Assembly (NCBI GenBank): GCA_046498185.1
Contig: JAWOBE010000017.1
Span: 1 to 26,034 of the forward strand
Length of the DNA: 26,034 nucleotides
Direction of reading: 5' to 3'
Source: CAYXDR01 sp046498185
GTDB taxonomy: Bacteria; Desulfobacterota; DSM-4660; Desulfatiglandales; Desulfatiglandaceae
Below the pieces are notes generated by a model. The model worked only from the letters and a program-made list of their open reading frames with translations, searched no databases and was not told the DNA's origin. This document shows, in pieces, positions 1 through 9,100 of the stretch (the stretch's first letter is position 1; each line of letters begins with the position of its first letter). Made by a program: the position numbers and the translations under genes.

Positions 1-239
1 CCTTGGCCCTCTACTGCTTTCTGTGCCACCCGGACGACTACAGGAAGACCGTGCTCAGAGGCGCCAACACCAACGGCGATTCGGGCTCCATCGCCTGCAT
101 TGCCGGGGCCGTCAGCGGGGGGCGGCTGGGCGCCGAAGCCATGCCCAAGGAGTGGTTCATGCGCATCGAAAAGGCGGATCAACTGGCCGTGGTGGCAGAG
201 CGATTGAGGTTAAAAAAGGGGGAATTAGATGGAAGATGA
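1..239 (+). CDS. ADP-ribosylglycohydrolase family protein, C-terminal fragment (5' end outside window)
   Basis: The frame is open from the left window edge and ends in TGA at 237-239; only the last 78 or so residues are visible. They read as the C-terminal part of the ADP-ribosylglycohydrolase (DraG-like) fold: a CFL helix, then GANTNGDSGSIACIAGAVSG, then a small-residue helix and an 'MPKEWFMRIEK' stretch that fits the conserved 'iP..w...i' ending. Family members remove ADP-ribose from proteins or small molecules using two metal ions held partly by a C-terminal GDxD motif. Here the second Asp of that motif is Gly (GDSGS), so either the protein belongs to a variant subgroup or its metal site is altered. 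It lies upstream of the island and overlaps the next small frame by 11 nt. Whether it takes part in defence or is simple flanking sequence cannot be told from the fragment. Confidence 0.75.
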   Translation, partial: LALYCFLCHPDDYRKTVLRGANTNGDSGSIACIAGAVSGGRLGAEAMPKEWFMRIEKADQLAVVAERLRLKKGELDGR

Positions 240-351
240 AATCTCCAGCACAACGGACCTGCCGGGTTCGGTCAAGACAATGGACATATCCGATGATCAT
301 CAGTTCTTGAAATGCGCAAGACATTTTGACGCAGGATTGAGGCAACCGTAA
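229..351 (+). pseudogene. 40-codon orphan frame, probable remnant of a gene cut at the island edge
   Basis: An ATG at 229 sits inside the end of the glycohydrolase frame and follows a purine-rich GGGGGAA stretch at about 218-224, a plausible ribosome binding site, so it looks translationally coupled to the gene before it. It encodes 40 acidic residues and stops at TAA 349-351. I recognise no family. The good start context together with the very short length suggests the 5' end of a gene whose remainder was lost when the island arrived, although a genuine small protein is possible. Base composition shifts towards AT directly after this point. Confidence 0.3.
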
Positions 352-397
352 AATCCATGTACTTAAAAATTTACTCGCGAGGATCTCAGAGCGCTCC

Positions 398-426
398 TTG
401 CGAAGATCGGCAGCCAAGAGTATGGT
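398..426 (+). promoter_or_regulatory. candidate sigma70-type promoter for the sspBC-like operon
   Basis: TTGCGA at 398-403 and TATGGT at 421-426 are separated by exactly 17 nt; each matches four of six consensus bases. Transcription would start near 433, leaving a leader of about 55 nt with an AGGAGA ribosome binding site at 479-484 just before the ATG at 488. The rest of 352-487 shows no gene. The match is moderate and rests on inspection only. Confidence 0.3.
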
Positions 427-487
427 CACAAAATGGCACCTAAAATACGTCACCAAACTTTCGGTCTAGAGTAGACAGGAGACTTAA

Positions 488-1456
488 ATGGTCACCTCTC
501 AACACAAAACCAGAACAGGATTTTTCGCCCGCCACGAAACCTTTTGCCCTCGCTATGGATGGCTCAAGAAAGGGTATGACGGAGTAGCGGGATTTTTGGA
601 TCTAAATGTGGCCGATGCACAATCAGGCGATCCAGACATCTTCGACCGAGACGACGCCATCGAAATCCTAGGGGTGGGCAAGAACATGGTCCGATCCATT
701 CGGTTCTGGTGTGTGGCCTTCCACATCATCGCGCCTAAAGAAAATGCTGATGTTCCCAAAGTGAGCGGTCCCATGCAACCCGCGCCGTTGGGCAAAACCC
801 TCCTAGGCGACGATGGATGGGATCCCTACCTAGAAGATCCTGCCAGCCTGTGGCTGCTCCACTGGAATCTGTTTGTCCCGCCAATCATGGCTCCCGCGTG
901 GCCGATTTCGATCAACCAGTCAGCTGTCGGAGGCTTTGCCGTCAAGGATCTAGCCCGGAAATTCAGCGAATATACCACCGGCATCCCCGGATTCAGCCGC
1001 TTATCGGCCTCCTCCTTCGAAAAGGACGCTTCCTGTTTTATTCGGATGTATGCGCCCCCCCGAGACAGCAAATCCGACGAGATCGAATGCCCCTTTACCC
1101 ACTTGGGCTTTATAATGCCCGCGGAAACCAAGGGCCATTATCGGTTCCATTTGGGCGAGAAGGCAGAGCTACCGGATGCGATTTTTATGGCGGCCTGCTT
1201 CGAGTTCGCACATCACTACAGCGCGGGGGCGAAAAGTCTGGCTCTGAGCGCCATTGCCTATGGGTGGAACAGCCCCGGTCGCGTCTTCCAACTTTCCGAG
1301 ACCGACATTGGCAGACGGCTGGACCGCGCTACATCTGGAATAGACGGAGTCGTGTTCACCGAATCCTACGGCAACCAACAACTACAGTTTGAGAGCGATC
1401 CCATGGAATTGCGGGATGCGACGCTGGAAGCTTACTATAAGAGAAGGACGCAGTGA
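488..1456 (+). CDS. sspB: DUF4007 family protein, SspB-like DNA phosphorothioation component
   Basis: This 322-aa protein has the hallmarks of the DUF4007 family: RHETFCPRYGWLKKGY at residues 15-30, LGVGKNMVRSIRFW at 61-74, an LGKTLLGD segment at 101-108 and WLLHWNL at 122-128. From memory of the Ssp literature, SspB of the SspABCD phosphorothioation system is a DUF4007 protein with DNA nicking activity, acting with the ATPase SspC and the PAPS-reductase-like SspD; the gene order here (B, C, then D) matches. The ATG at 488 has a good AGGAGA site 4 nt upstream. The stop TGA (1454-1456) overlaps the next ATG as TGATG, so the two proteins are probably made in fixed ratio and act together. No membrane segment or signal peptide is visible. 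The family call is firm; the nickase role comes only from homology. A second, diverged DUF4007 protein is at 17880-18719. Confidence 0.8.
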   Translation: MVTSQHKTRTGFFARHETFCPRYGWLKKGYDGVAGFLDLNVADAQSGDPDIFDRDDAIEILGVGKNMVRSIRFWCVAFHIIAPKENADVPKVSGPMQPAPLGKTLLGDDGWDPYLEDPASLWLLHWNLFVPPIMAPAWPISINQSAVGGFAVKDLARKFSEYTTGIPGFSRLSASSFEKDASCFIRMYAPPRDSKSDEIECPFTHLGFIMPAETKGHYRFHLGEKAELPDAIFMAACFEFAHHYSAGAKSLALSAIAYGWNSPGRVFQLSETDIGRRLDRATSGIDGVVFTESYGNQQLQFESDPMELRDATLEAYYKRRTQ

Positions 1457-4400
1457 TGAAACTATCCGAAATCGTTAGCCCCGATGCCCAAATCGCCCGC
1501 TCGGTCAACCTGGAAAGGGATTTGAACGACCCGGAAACCCTTGATCGGTATCTTCTGACTGGAAAGGGGCTGGAGATCATTCATCGGCTTGCTGCTGGAC
1601 TCAATGGCCAAAAGGCATCCGCCTGGTCCTTAACTGGCCCATACGGCATGGGGAAATCGGCCTTTGTCCATTTTCTGCTTTCCCTTTGCGGCGATCCCAT
1701 CAAAGAATCCAAAGCTCGCACTGCCCGAAACATGCTGGAGCGGAAGGATAGCGCGCTGTCGGCGCAACTGATGGAAACCATGAAAAAGCGGCGGTTCAAG
1801 TCCAAAGGGTTCTTTCGGGTTCCCGCCACCGCTGCCTTCGAGCCGGTCAATCGAACTTTGGGAGCGGCCTTAGTTCGGGCCGTGCGCGCTGCTTGTAAAT
1901 CCGACCCCGTCAACAAAGCCTTCAACCGGTTGGATGCCGACATTGCCGATTATCTTTCCGGTGAAGAACTCGATGCCGCCCGATTAGTGGCGTTATTCCA
2001 GGAGGCAGGCCGGATCAGCCGGTCGCCCTTAGCCATCGTTATCGACGAGTTCGGAAAGAACCTCGAATACCTGGCCCGGCATCCGGGGCGGGGCGACCTG
2101 TTCATTGTCCAGACCCTGGCGGAAAGCGAGAACATTTATCTCTGGGTTTGCCTCCACCAGGCGTTCGAAGCATACGGCGTTGGCCTCAGCCGCCTTCAGC
2201 GGCAGGAGTGGGGAAAAGTTCAGGGGAGATTCGAGGACGTTTCCTTTGTGGAGCCGCGCACCCAGATGCTCGATTTCATCGGAGAGGCGTTAGTTCGTCC
2301 GGACCGAGCGCCGGACGCGGTCCACTCTGTTAGGGACTGGGCCGAACATTATCAGCGGGAAGCGGATCGTTTAGGTGTGACGGAAATCGCTGGGGCCGGT
2401 GCGAAGGCAATGGCGCGTTTTTTCCCGCTCCATCCGCTGACCGCCGCCCTGCTGCCGGAATTGTGCACCCGTTTCGCTCAAAACGATCGGACGCTGTTCG
2501 CCTTTCTTTGCGGCGGCGAACCGCATGCCCTGCCGGCGTTCCTTGAAACCCGGGAGCTGGACAAGACAGGATATGGCGCACCGACCTTCGGGCCTGAGCG
2601 GCTGTATGACTATTTCCTCGGGGCGGCTCCTTCCATGGCGCTGAGCCGCCCAGGGGCCAGCCGCTGGTTTGAAATTCACGATATAGTCGATGGTGCCCGC
2701 AACCTGCCCAGGCCTCAGAGAAACCTGCTCAAAACCATCGGTCTTTTAAATCTGATCTCTGGCCCGTCTGGGTTTCGGGCTTCCCGTGACCTGCTGCGCT
2801 TCGCTGTATCGCGGCCCGGAATGGACGCCGACGAGGCCCTGGAGTCATCTCTAGGCCCTTTATCGGAAAAGGGGATGCTGATTTACCGGGAATATGCCGA
2901 TGAATTCCGGCTATGGGAGGGGAGCGACATTGACATCCCGGAGGCTATCGACCGGCACAAACCCGCCATCGCGGCACGTCCTCTGGCGGAGCTTTTGGAG
3001 AAGGCGGCGCCCATGCTGCCTTTGACCGCTTCGCGCCACTCCTACCGCACCGGCACGCTGCGCCATTTTAAGCGACATTGGTGTGCTGTGGACGATGTTC
3101 CGGAAGCCGTGACGGCCTTTAAAGCGGAAGAAGCGGATGGCCTGTTGCTTTATGTTTTCGGCAACGATGCGCCATTGAATGGATTTCCGGGCAAGACTGA
3201 CGACGGACGCCCCGTTCTGGTTGCTTTTGCCCGGGAGGAGGACCGGCTCCGGGAACGGGCACTGGAAGCTGCGGCTGCTACTGCCATCCTGGCAGAGGCG
3301 CCTGAACTGGAACGGGACGGTGTCGCCCGGCGGGAGGCCCTTTTTCGGGCCGGTGCAGCAGAAGAGCAGCTAAAGCGGTTTCTGGCGGATCTGTATACCC
3401 CTGGCAACCCCGAAGTGGTCTGGCAAAGCGGAGAACGTCGGCATGAATTAAGTTCCATACGGGACTTATCGGGGTTGCTTTCCCGCTTGTGCGACGAGAC
3501 GTACCAAAGCTGTCCGGTGATTCGGAACGAGTTGATTAACCGGGCTCGGTTGTCCTCCGCTGCGGCCCGTGCACAGCGGGAACTCATCCAAGCCATGCTG
3601 AACGGGGAAACCAAAGAGAAACTGGGGCTGAGCGGGACAGGCCCGGAAGTAGCCATTTACCGAACGATGTTGGCCGCCGAGGGTCTGCATCGATACGATG
3701 GCGAAATGGCATGGCGGTTTTTCCCGCCGGAACCGGACACCCATTTTTATGCGGCGTGGCAGGCCCTTGACACAGCTTTGGACCGGACCGAGGACGCGCT
3801 GTTGCACCTGCCTAACCTGATCGCCATGCTTCGGAAGCCGCCCTTTGGAATGAAGGATGGCCCGATCCCTATCTTGCTCTGCCTGTATCTCCTGGTCCGC
3901 TCCGAAGATACGGCGCTGTATCAGGAGGGAGCGTTCATCCCGTATCTGACACCGGAAGATCTGGAACTGATGGTCAAGCGGCCGGAATATTTTGAAGTGC
4001 GCAAATTTTCGCCATTGGGCATTCAGGGGAAAGTCTTCCGAGTTTACCAGGAGTTGTTGAATAGCAGCCCGGTCCAGGAGGATCGCCAACTGCGAAACGC
4101 CACCATGGTCAACATTGTGGGCCCGCTGGTCCAGTTTGCGGACCGGCTGCCGGCCTACGTGAAAGAGACCCGATCCGTTAGCCGGGAGGCCCGAAACCTG
4201 CTCCAGGCACTGCTCCATTCAAAAGACCCCATTGATTTGCTGTTCACGGATCTGCCAAAGGCTGTTGGTGTTTCAGCCTTTGATGGCACGCCTGATTTCG
4301 ACGCTCAAGCTGTCGAAGATTTCCAAAATCGATTCCGCAATGCGGTCGGAGAGCTAGCCCAGGCATTCGAGCGGCTGGAGGACAGGATCCGAATGGTCCT

Positions 4401-4914
4401 TCAGGAAGCATTCGGTAGCAGGGGAGATCTCAAGACGTTTCGAGAAGACCTGAAGGAACGAGCTACGCCCTTAGTGAGTCGGTGTTCAGAGAAACGCCTG
4501 AAGCCGCTGGTAGCAATCTTGGCGCGGAACCGAGGAACGGACAATGAGTGGGTATCCGCCATTGGGACCATCGTCAGTCAGCGGCCGGTGGAATCCTGGA
4601 GCGACGCGGATTTGAGTGGGTTTTCAACTCGCATGCATGACCTTGCCCGGCGTTTTCTGGCGCTGGAGCGATTAGCGGCAGAGGAGCGGCGGAGGTTGCC
4701 CGAAGGTAAGGAAGGCAAAGAGGCGCGGCTGATTTCGTTAACTCGCCCGGACGGAACTATGGAAAGCGAGATCGTCTGGATGAATAAGAAGGAGACAGCA
4801 GGTGTGAAAGAAAAGATGGCTCGATTGATAGAGGGAAATGATTCAGATCAACTCAAATCATTACTGGTAATGCTGGGTGAGCATTTGTTGGGTGATAAAA
4901 CGAAGACCGGGTAA
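1456..4914 (+). CDS. large AAA/P-loop ATPase, SspC-like partner of the DUF4007 protein
   Basis: This 1152-aa protein (counted from ATG 1456) has a Walker A motif GPYGMGKS at residues 61-68 and a Walker B motif with a following signature, VIDEFGKNLEYL, at about 195-206. A 'FFPLHPLTAALLPELCTRF' segment with 'NDRTLFAFL' follows at about 320-350. The rest is helical and rich in Arg, Glu and Leu, with no catalytic motif I can recognise. I chose ATG 1456 (TGATG overlap with sspB, GAAGGA upstream at 1443-1448) over the GTG one codon earlier. In Ssp systems the gene after the DUF4007 gene encodes an ATPase, SspC, needed for modification, so by order this is the SspC equivalent. The same DEFG-x-x-LE and PLHP signatures recur in the ATPase at 18814-23127, so the two are distant paralogues. 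BrxC/PglY-like ATPases of BREX are an alternative family comparison. ATPase: near certain; SspC assignment: moderate. Confidence 0.72.
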   Translation: MKLSEIVSPDAQIARSVNLERDLNDPETLDRYLLTGKGLEIIHRLAAGLNGQKASAWSLTGPYGMGKSAFVHFLLSLCGDPIKESKARTARNMLERKDSALSAQLMETMKKRRFKSKGFFRVPATAAFEPVNRTLGAALVRAVRAACKSDPVNKAFNRLDADIADYLSGEELDAARLVALFQEAGRISRSPLAIVIDEFGKNLEYLARHPGRGDLFIVQTLAESENIYLWVCLHQAFEAYGVGLSRLQRQEWGKVQGRFEDVSFVEPRTQMLDFIGEALVRPDRAPDAVHSVRDWAEHYQREADRLGVTEIAGAGAKAMARFFPLHPLTAALLPELCTRFAQNDRTLFAFLCGGEPHALPAFLETRELDKTGYGAPTFGPERLYDYFLGAAPSMALSRPGASRWFEIHDIVDGARNLPRPQRNLLKTIGLLNLISGPSGFRASRDLLRFAVSRPGMDADEALESSLGPLSEKGMLIYREYADEFRLWEGSDIDIPEAIDRHKPAIAARPLAELLEKAAPMLPLTASRHSYRTGTLRHFKRHWCAVDDVPEAVTAFKAEEADGLLLYVFGNDAPLNGFPGKTDDGRPVLVAFAREEDRLRERALEAAAATAILAEAPELERDGVARREALFRAGAAEEQLKRFLADLYTPGNPEVVWQSGERRHELSSIRDLSGLLSRLCDETYQSCPVIRNELINRARLSSAAARAQRELIQAMLNGETKEKLGLSGTGPEVAIYRTMLAAEGLHRYDGEMAWRFFPPEPDTHFYAAWQALDTALDRTEDALLHLPNLIAMLRKPPFGMKDGPIPILLCLYLLVRSEDTALYQEGAFIPYLTPEDLELMVKRPEYFEVRKFSPLGIQGKVFRVYQELLNSSPVQEDRQLRNATMVNIVGPLVQFADRLPAYVKETRSVSREARNLLQALLHSKDPIDLLFTDLPKAVGVSAFDGTPDFDAQAVEDFQNRFRNAVGELAQAFERLEDRIRMVLQEAFGSRGDLKTFREDLKERATPLVSRCSEKRLKPLVAILARNRGTDNEWVSAIGTIVSQRPVESWSDADLSGFSTRMHDLARRFLALERLAAEERRRLPEGKEGKEARLISLTRPDGTMESEIVWMNKKETAGVKEKMARLIEGNDSDQLKSLLVMLGEHLLGDKTKTG

Positions 4915-5243
4915 AAAAATTGAGTGGGTGACTTTGCAACTTGGGATGGCGGTTGCTCGATTTCAAGAAAAGAGATGCCAGTAAAGACTCTTGCAATATT
5001 TATGTTTGATGCTGCAACTATGAATTTCATATTGTTTGTATGTGTAGGTTTTCTAAAATAATGAATTACACTATCAAGTCAATTAATTTTTTGCAAATCA
5101 AGGAATTTCGAATTGTTGTATACAGAAGCAGCGTTGTTCTGATGAAACTTGGACTAATATGATCGAAATCTTGCGCATTTGGATGTTGCTTTAAGGTATT
5201 GCTGAACTAATTAAAAAATGCAGTTAACAGGGAAGAAAAATAG
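4915..5243 (+). other. 329-nt AT-rich intergenic region separating sspBC-like and sspD-like genes
   Basis: No convincing gene is present. The longest start-to-stop frame (4975-5061, 28 codons, hydrophobic) lacks a usable ribosome binding site. Possible promoter elements for the downstream operon are weak: TTGTTC at 5134-5139 and TAATAT at 5155-5160, with a 15-nt spacer. An AGGGAAG site at 5229-5235 serves the ATG at 5244. I see no strong hairpin with a T-run after the stop at 4914. Composition turns AT-rich near 4960 and stays so through the next gene. Confidence 0.5.
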
Positions 5244-6137
5244 ATGCCAAGAAAAAGCGATAATAAAAGACATATTCTAGCTTTGTCGGGCGGGAAAGAC
5301 AGCGCCGCATTGGCGTTGTATCTGAAAGATCGAGTTCCGAATATGGAATATGTTTTTTTGGATACGGGCCATGAATTGCCAGAAACATATGAATACTTGG
5401 AGCGTATGGAGGCCTATCTTCAGATCAGAATTATTAGGCTTCCGAAAAATAAACCGCAAACGGATCGTTTTACTTCGCTTCTAAGAATATATAATGGCTG
5501 TCTTCCTTCACCAACAAATCGTTGGTGTACCCGGCAACTCAAAATTGAACCTTTTGAAAAATATATAGGCAATGATTTTGCCTATATTTATATTGCCTTG
5601 CGAGCTGATGAAGACAGAATGGGCTATGATCCCCATGGCAAAAATAATATTGTGCCATTTTATCCATTTATTGAGGATAATTTAGTAAAAAGGGATGTTT
5701 TTCAAATCTTGGCGGAAACAGATGTTGGGATTCCTGATTACTATAAATGGAGAAGTAGATCGGGTTGTTATTTTTGCTTTTTTCAAAGGAAAGAAGAATG
5801 GATTGCGTTATATGACAACCATCCTGGGTGTTTTCAGAAGGCCTGTCAATTCGAGGAATTTTATGACAACTTCAGGGAATCTAATTTTGATTACAAAAAT
5901 ATCAATAGCAGGAAAAAGAATTATACCTGGAGTGAAGGTGAAACGCTAAGGGAGCTCATTGATAGGCGAGATGAAATCCTTAAAAACGCAGCTTCAAAGG
6001 TTACTAATAAAATATCATTAAAAAAGAAAAAGCTTCTTGATCATTTCAAAAACATGGATTTCCGAACAGAAGGGGATAGCATTCTTAATAATATCAGGGA
6101 AGAGGAAGAGGCAGAGACATGTCTGATTTGCAAATAG
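5244..6137 (+). CDS. sspD: PAPS-reductase family / DndC-SspD-like sulfur-transfer enzyme for DNA phosphorothioation
   Basis: This 297-aa protein opens with the PP-loop ATP-pyrophosphatase motif SGGKDS at residues 15-20, used by PAPS reductases, DndC and SspD to activate a phosphate as an adenylate. RWCTRQLK at 93-100 is the family's substrate-binding segment. C175 and C178 (GCYFC), with C95 and possibly C196 or C201, are candidate iron-sulfur ligands, as expected for DndC-type enzymes that place sulfur in the DNA backbone. Two further cysteines lie at 293 and 296. The length is shorter than DndC (about 500 aa) and closer to the Ssp branch. True assimilatory PAPS reductase is unlikely given the neighbours. 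ATG 5244 has an AGGGAAG site 8 nt upstream. The 3' end overlaps the next gene by 19 nt, tying the writer to the reader/effector. The gene is conspicuously AT-rich. No cysteine desulfurase (SspA/DndA) gene is present, so sulfur must come from an enzyme encoded elsewhere. Confidence 0.75.
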   Translation: MPRKSDNKRHILALSGGKDSAALALYLKDRVPNMEYVFLDTGHELPETYEYLERMEAYLQIRIIRLPKNKPQTDRFTSLLRIYNGCLPSPTNRWCTRQLKIEPFEKYIGNDFAYIYIALRADEDRMGYDPHGKNNIVPFYPFIEDNLVKRDVFQILAETDVGIPDYYKWRSRSGCYFCFFQRKEEWIALYDNHPGCFQKACQFEEFYDNFRESNFDYKNINSRKKNYTWSEGETLRELIDRRDEILKNAASKVTNKISLKKKKLLDHFKNMDFRTEGDSILNNIREEEEAETCLICK

Positions 6138-9100
6138 ACGAATTACTAAAACAAATTAACAGGATATCCGTTTGGAAGTCGTCTGAAAAATCAAATCCAA
6201 ACAAATTTGTGTTGCTTCTTTCAATCTGTTATTTAATTGAAGAAAATCCAAACCGTGATAATCGCTTTTTATTTGATGATGAACTGATCAATACCTTTAA
6301 ATATTTATGGAAAAAATTCACTAATGAAGATGAGTGTTTTCCCGAATATCCATATTACCATCTTATCACATCAAATTTCTGGAATCACAAGGTGTTTCAA
6401 GGAAAAGAAGATGAATATAACAAACGCAAAAGATTTACACCAAGATTGATCAATGAAATTATAGATTATTCATTTTTGAATTCTGATGTCTATAGTATTT
6501 TGAAAATAAAAAGATATCGCGATGTTATCAAGTCTAAATTAGAAGAAATAATATCTCAAATTATTTCTTCCGGCCCAATACTTTCTCCCCCAGACCATGT
6601 TGAAGCAATCAAGAGTAATTTGGAAGAGCAATCAAGTATTAATTATCCATATCTCACTAGTGATTCAAAAGCACGTGGAATGATGGCAGCAGAAAGAAAA
6701 TATAATGATATCAAAAGCAAATTTCCTCATGAAAGAAAAGCTCTCAAACAAATTTTCGCTGCTCTCGGAAAGCAAGTTGAACTAATCCCCAACTTCGATC
6801 TGTACGACCCTTCTACCAGCCAATACCTTGAATGCGACCTTATTGTAGTCTCATCCGTTTGTACAGCCATTGTCGAACTTAAACACTGGTTCGGAGAAAT
6901 CGAAGTTCGCCCCTACGAATGGTTCAGGGGGCCCGAGCAGACCCCATGGACAGATCCGCATCGCTCCAACAACTACAAAGCAAAAGTTCTGCGAGGGTTT
7001 TGCAGAAAGAAACTTCCCTTTATACCTAAAGATTATCACTTTCAATCCATTGTTCTTCTGACAAACCCGGATGCTACGGTCTGCAACGCCGATGGAGCGA
7101 AAACGAAAAAAAATGCCCCGACCTTTGACAGCATTCTGACCTTTGCCAAATATTTCAAACGCCACCTAGGACAGCCAAATTCCAAATTGACCGTCGCCCA
7201 GGCAAAACAGATCGCGGACCGCCTCCGCAATGAAGCCCAATCCCCGCGGCGAAAGGGCCTCCAGATTCCGGGCTATGAGATTTTGGAAAACCTCACCGAC
7301 TCACCGCACCTCATTGAACTATTGGCAAGACCTACCAGCAATCAGCTCCAAACCGTCAAGCGGCTCCGCATCTTTTCTGTCGATCCAACCCTAGGCCAGG
7401 AAGAACGGGAGAACCAGCGGAACAAAAGCCGAAACAGTCTCAAAGCACTGACTAGGATAAGTGATCATCCCAACATTTTGAAGGTTTGGGACATTTACCA
7501 CGAAGAAGGCCTGATTATCGAAGCTTCAGACTGGTCTCGGAAAGAAGGTACGCTCGCCAATGTGATGAAGAAAAATGGTCCCTTTTCTCTTGAAATGGCC
7601 TTGCCCATCATACGAGGCATTGCCAAAGGTCTTGAAGCCGTTCATCAGGAAGGCATTGTCCATCGCAATTTGTCTCCGAAAAACATCATGATGTTCGGGA
7701 CTACGCCAAAACTGATGAATTTCGATCTGTCCTACTTGCCTGAAGACAACCGGTTGACGGTTCTTCCCGACGACCTCCAACTTCCAAGGTCCCCTTACCT
7801 CGCCCCGGAACTTTACCATCATCAGCCTTTTGCGGAGGCAACGGACATCTTCAGTTTAGGGGTTATTGCGTATGAACTGCTCATCGGCGCACCGCCTTTC
7901 GAGTGTTCCACGGATCTAATATCCGACGCTCAATCCGTGTATGAATGTATAGAATCCAAGCTGGCCGAAATCGGCATTCCTGAATCCCTGCGAACAGACA
8001 TCGTCATGATGATCCAATTCCAACGAAATGACCGGCCACAGGAAATCAGCGAGTTGAAGCTTGAACTGAAAGAAATAGCCGAAGAAACAAATCAAGAACC
8101 CAATCGAATCCTAAAGCTAGGCGAAATTTTCGGTGTGTACACCATTCAAGAATGGATCGGGAAAGGCCGCGACTCCCAAGTTTACAAAGCGCTTCAGGGC
8201 AGTGACAACTGGGTCGCGATAAAATTGTACCACCAGGATTCGGCTCTTGATCGGATTTTCGCCGAAAGGGATGCCCTAAAAGCCGTATCCAATCCCTGTA
8301 TTGTCGGCTATGAAACCTTCAACCAATTGGCAGATGGCCGCTATTACTTGGTTCTGGAACTGGTCTCCGGCGATCCGCTGCGAAACCAGATCGACAACAG
8401 CATTCGCCCGGAGCTGACCCTTTTCAGGCATGTCGCATTCTGTCTGATGGAAGGAATTGAGGCTTTGCATGCTGATCCTGCACGTCAAACCATCATTTTG
8501 CACAACGACATCAAACCCGACAACATACTCCTCAAAGAGGACGGCACCCCTGTATTAATCGACTTCGGTGCTTCGGGCGTTCCATCCGTAGGGCCCTATA
8601 TGGGAACAGACGCCTATGTGGCACCAGATTTGTTCCAGGGCGCCGAGTATGAGTTTTGCGAAAGTGGAGATTTATTCGCCCTGGGCGTCACCCTATTTGA
8701 ATGGCTGTGCGGCGTCAGTCCTTATTCCGGCACCCCTGCCCTTACCGCCACGCCGCGTTTCGCAGCTTCCTATCGCAAGGACATTCCAGAGGAGCTTTCA
8801 CGCTGGCTTCACAAGGCCGTTCAGCCGTTTCGTGCCGCACGCTTTCAAAATATCAACGAAATGAGAGATGAATTCGATGCTGTTTTCAGCTATGAGGACT
8901 CGGTCCAAGTGACGCTACAAACGGCGGAATCGGCGGAAAAATGGCACGTGTATAGCCCTGAAGCACCGCCTGCAAGGGAAAACGCGTTCAAAACCGCAGG
9001 AGATTTCTTGGATTATCTGAACCAGCTTCACAACACTACAGCAGACAATCGCAATGCGCTGGCTGAGGCCCAAGCTCGGAGCCGGTTTTTCGGATCCATC

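Noticed and set aside
3466..4218. 250-codon minus-strand frame
   Set aside because: It is antisense to the first large ATPase, with no domain motif and no supporting start signal.
4975..5061. 28-codon hydrophobic reading frame in the 329-nt spacer, possible toxin-like peptide
   Set aside because: No usable ribosome binding site at proper distance, no family resemblance, and AT-rich DNA yields such frames by chance.
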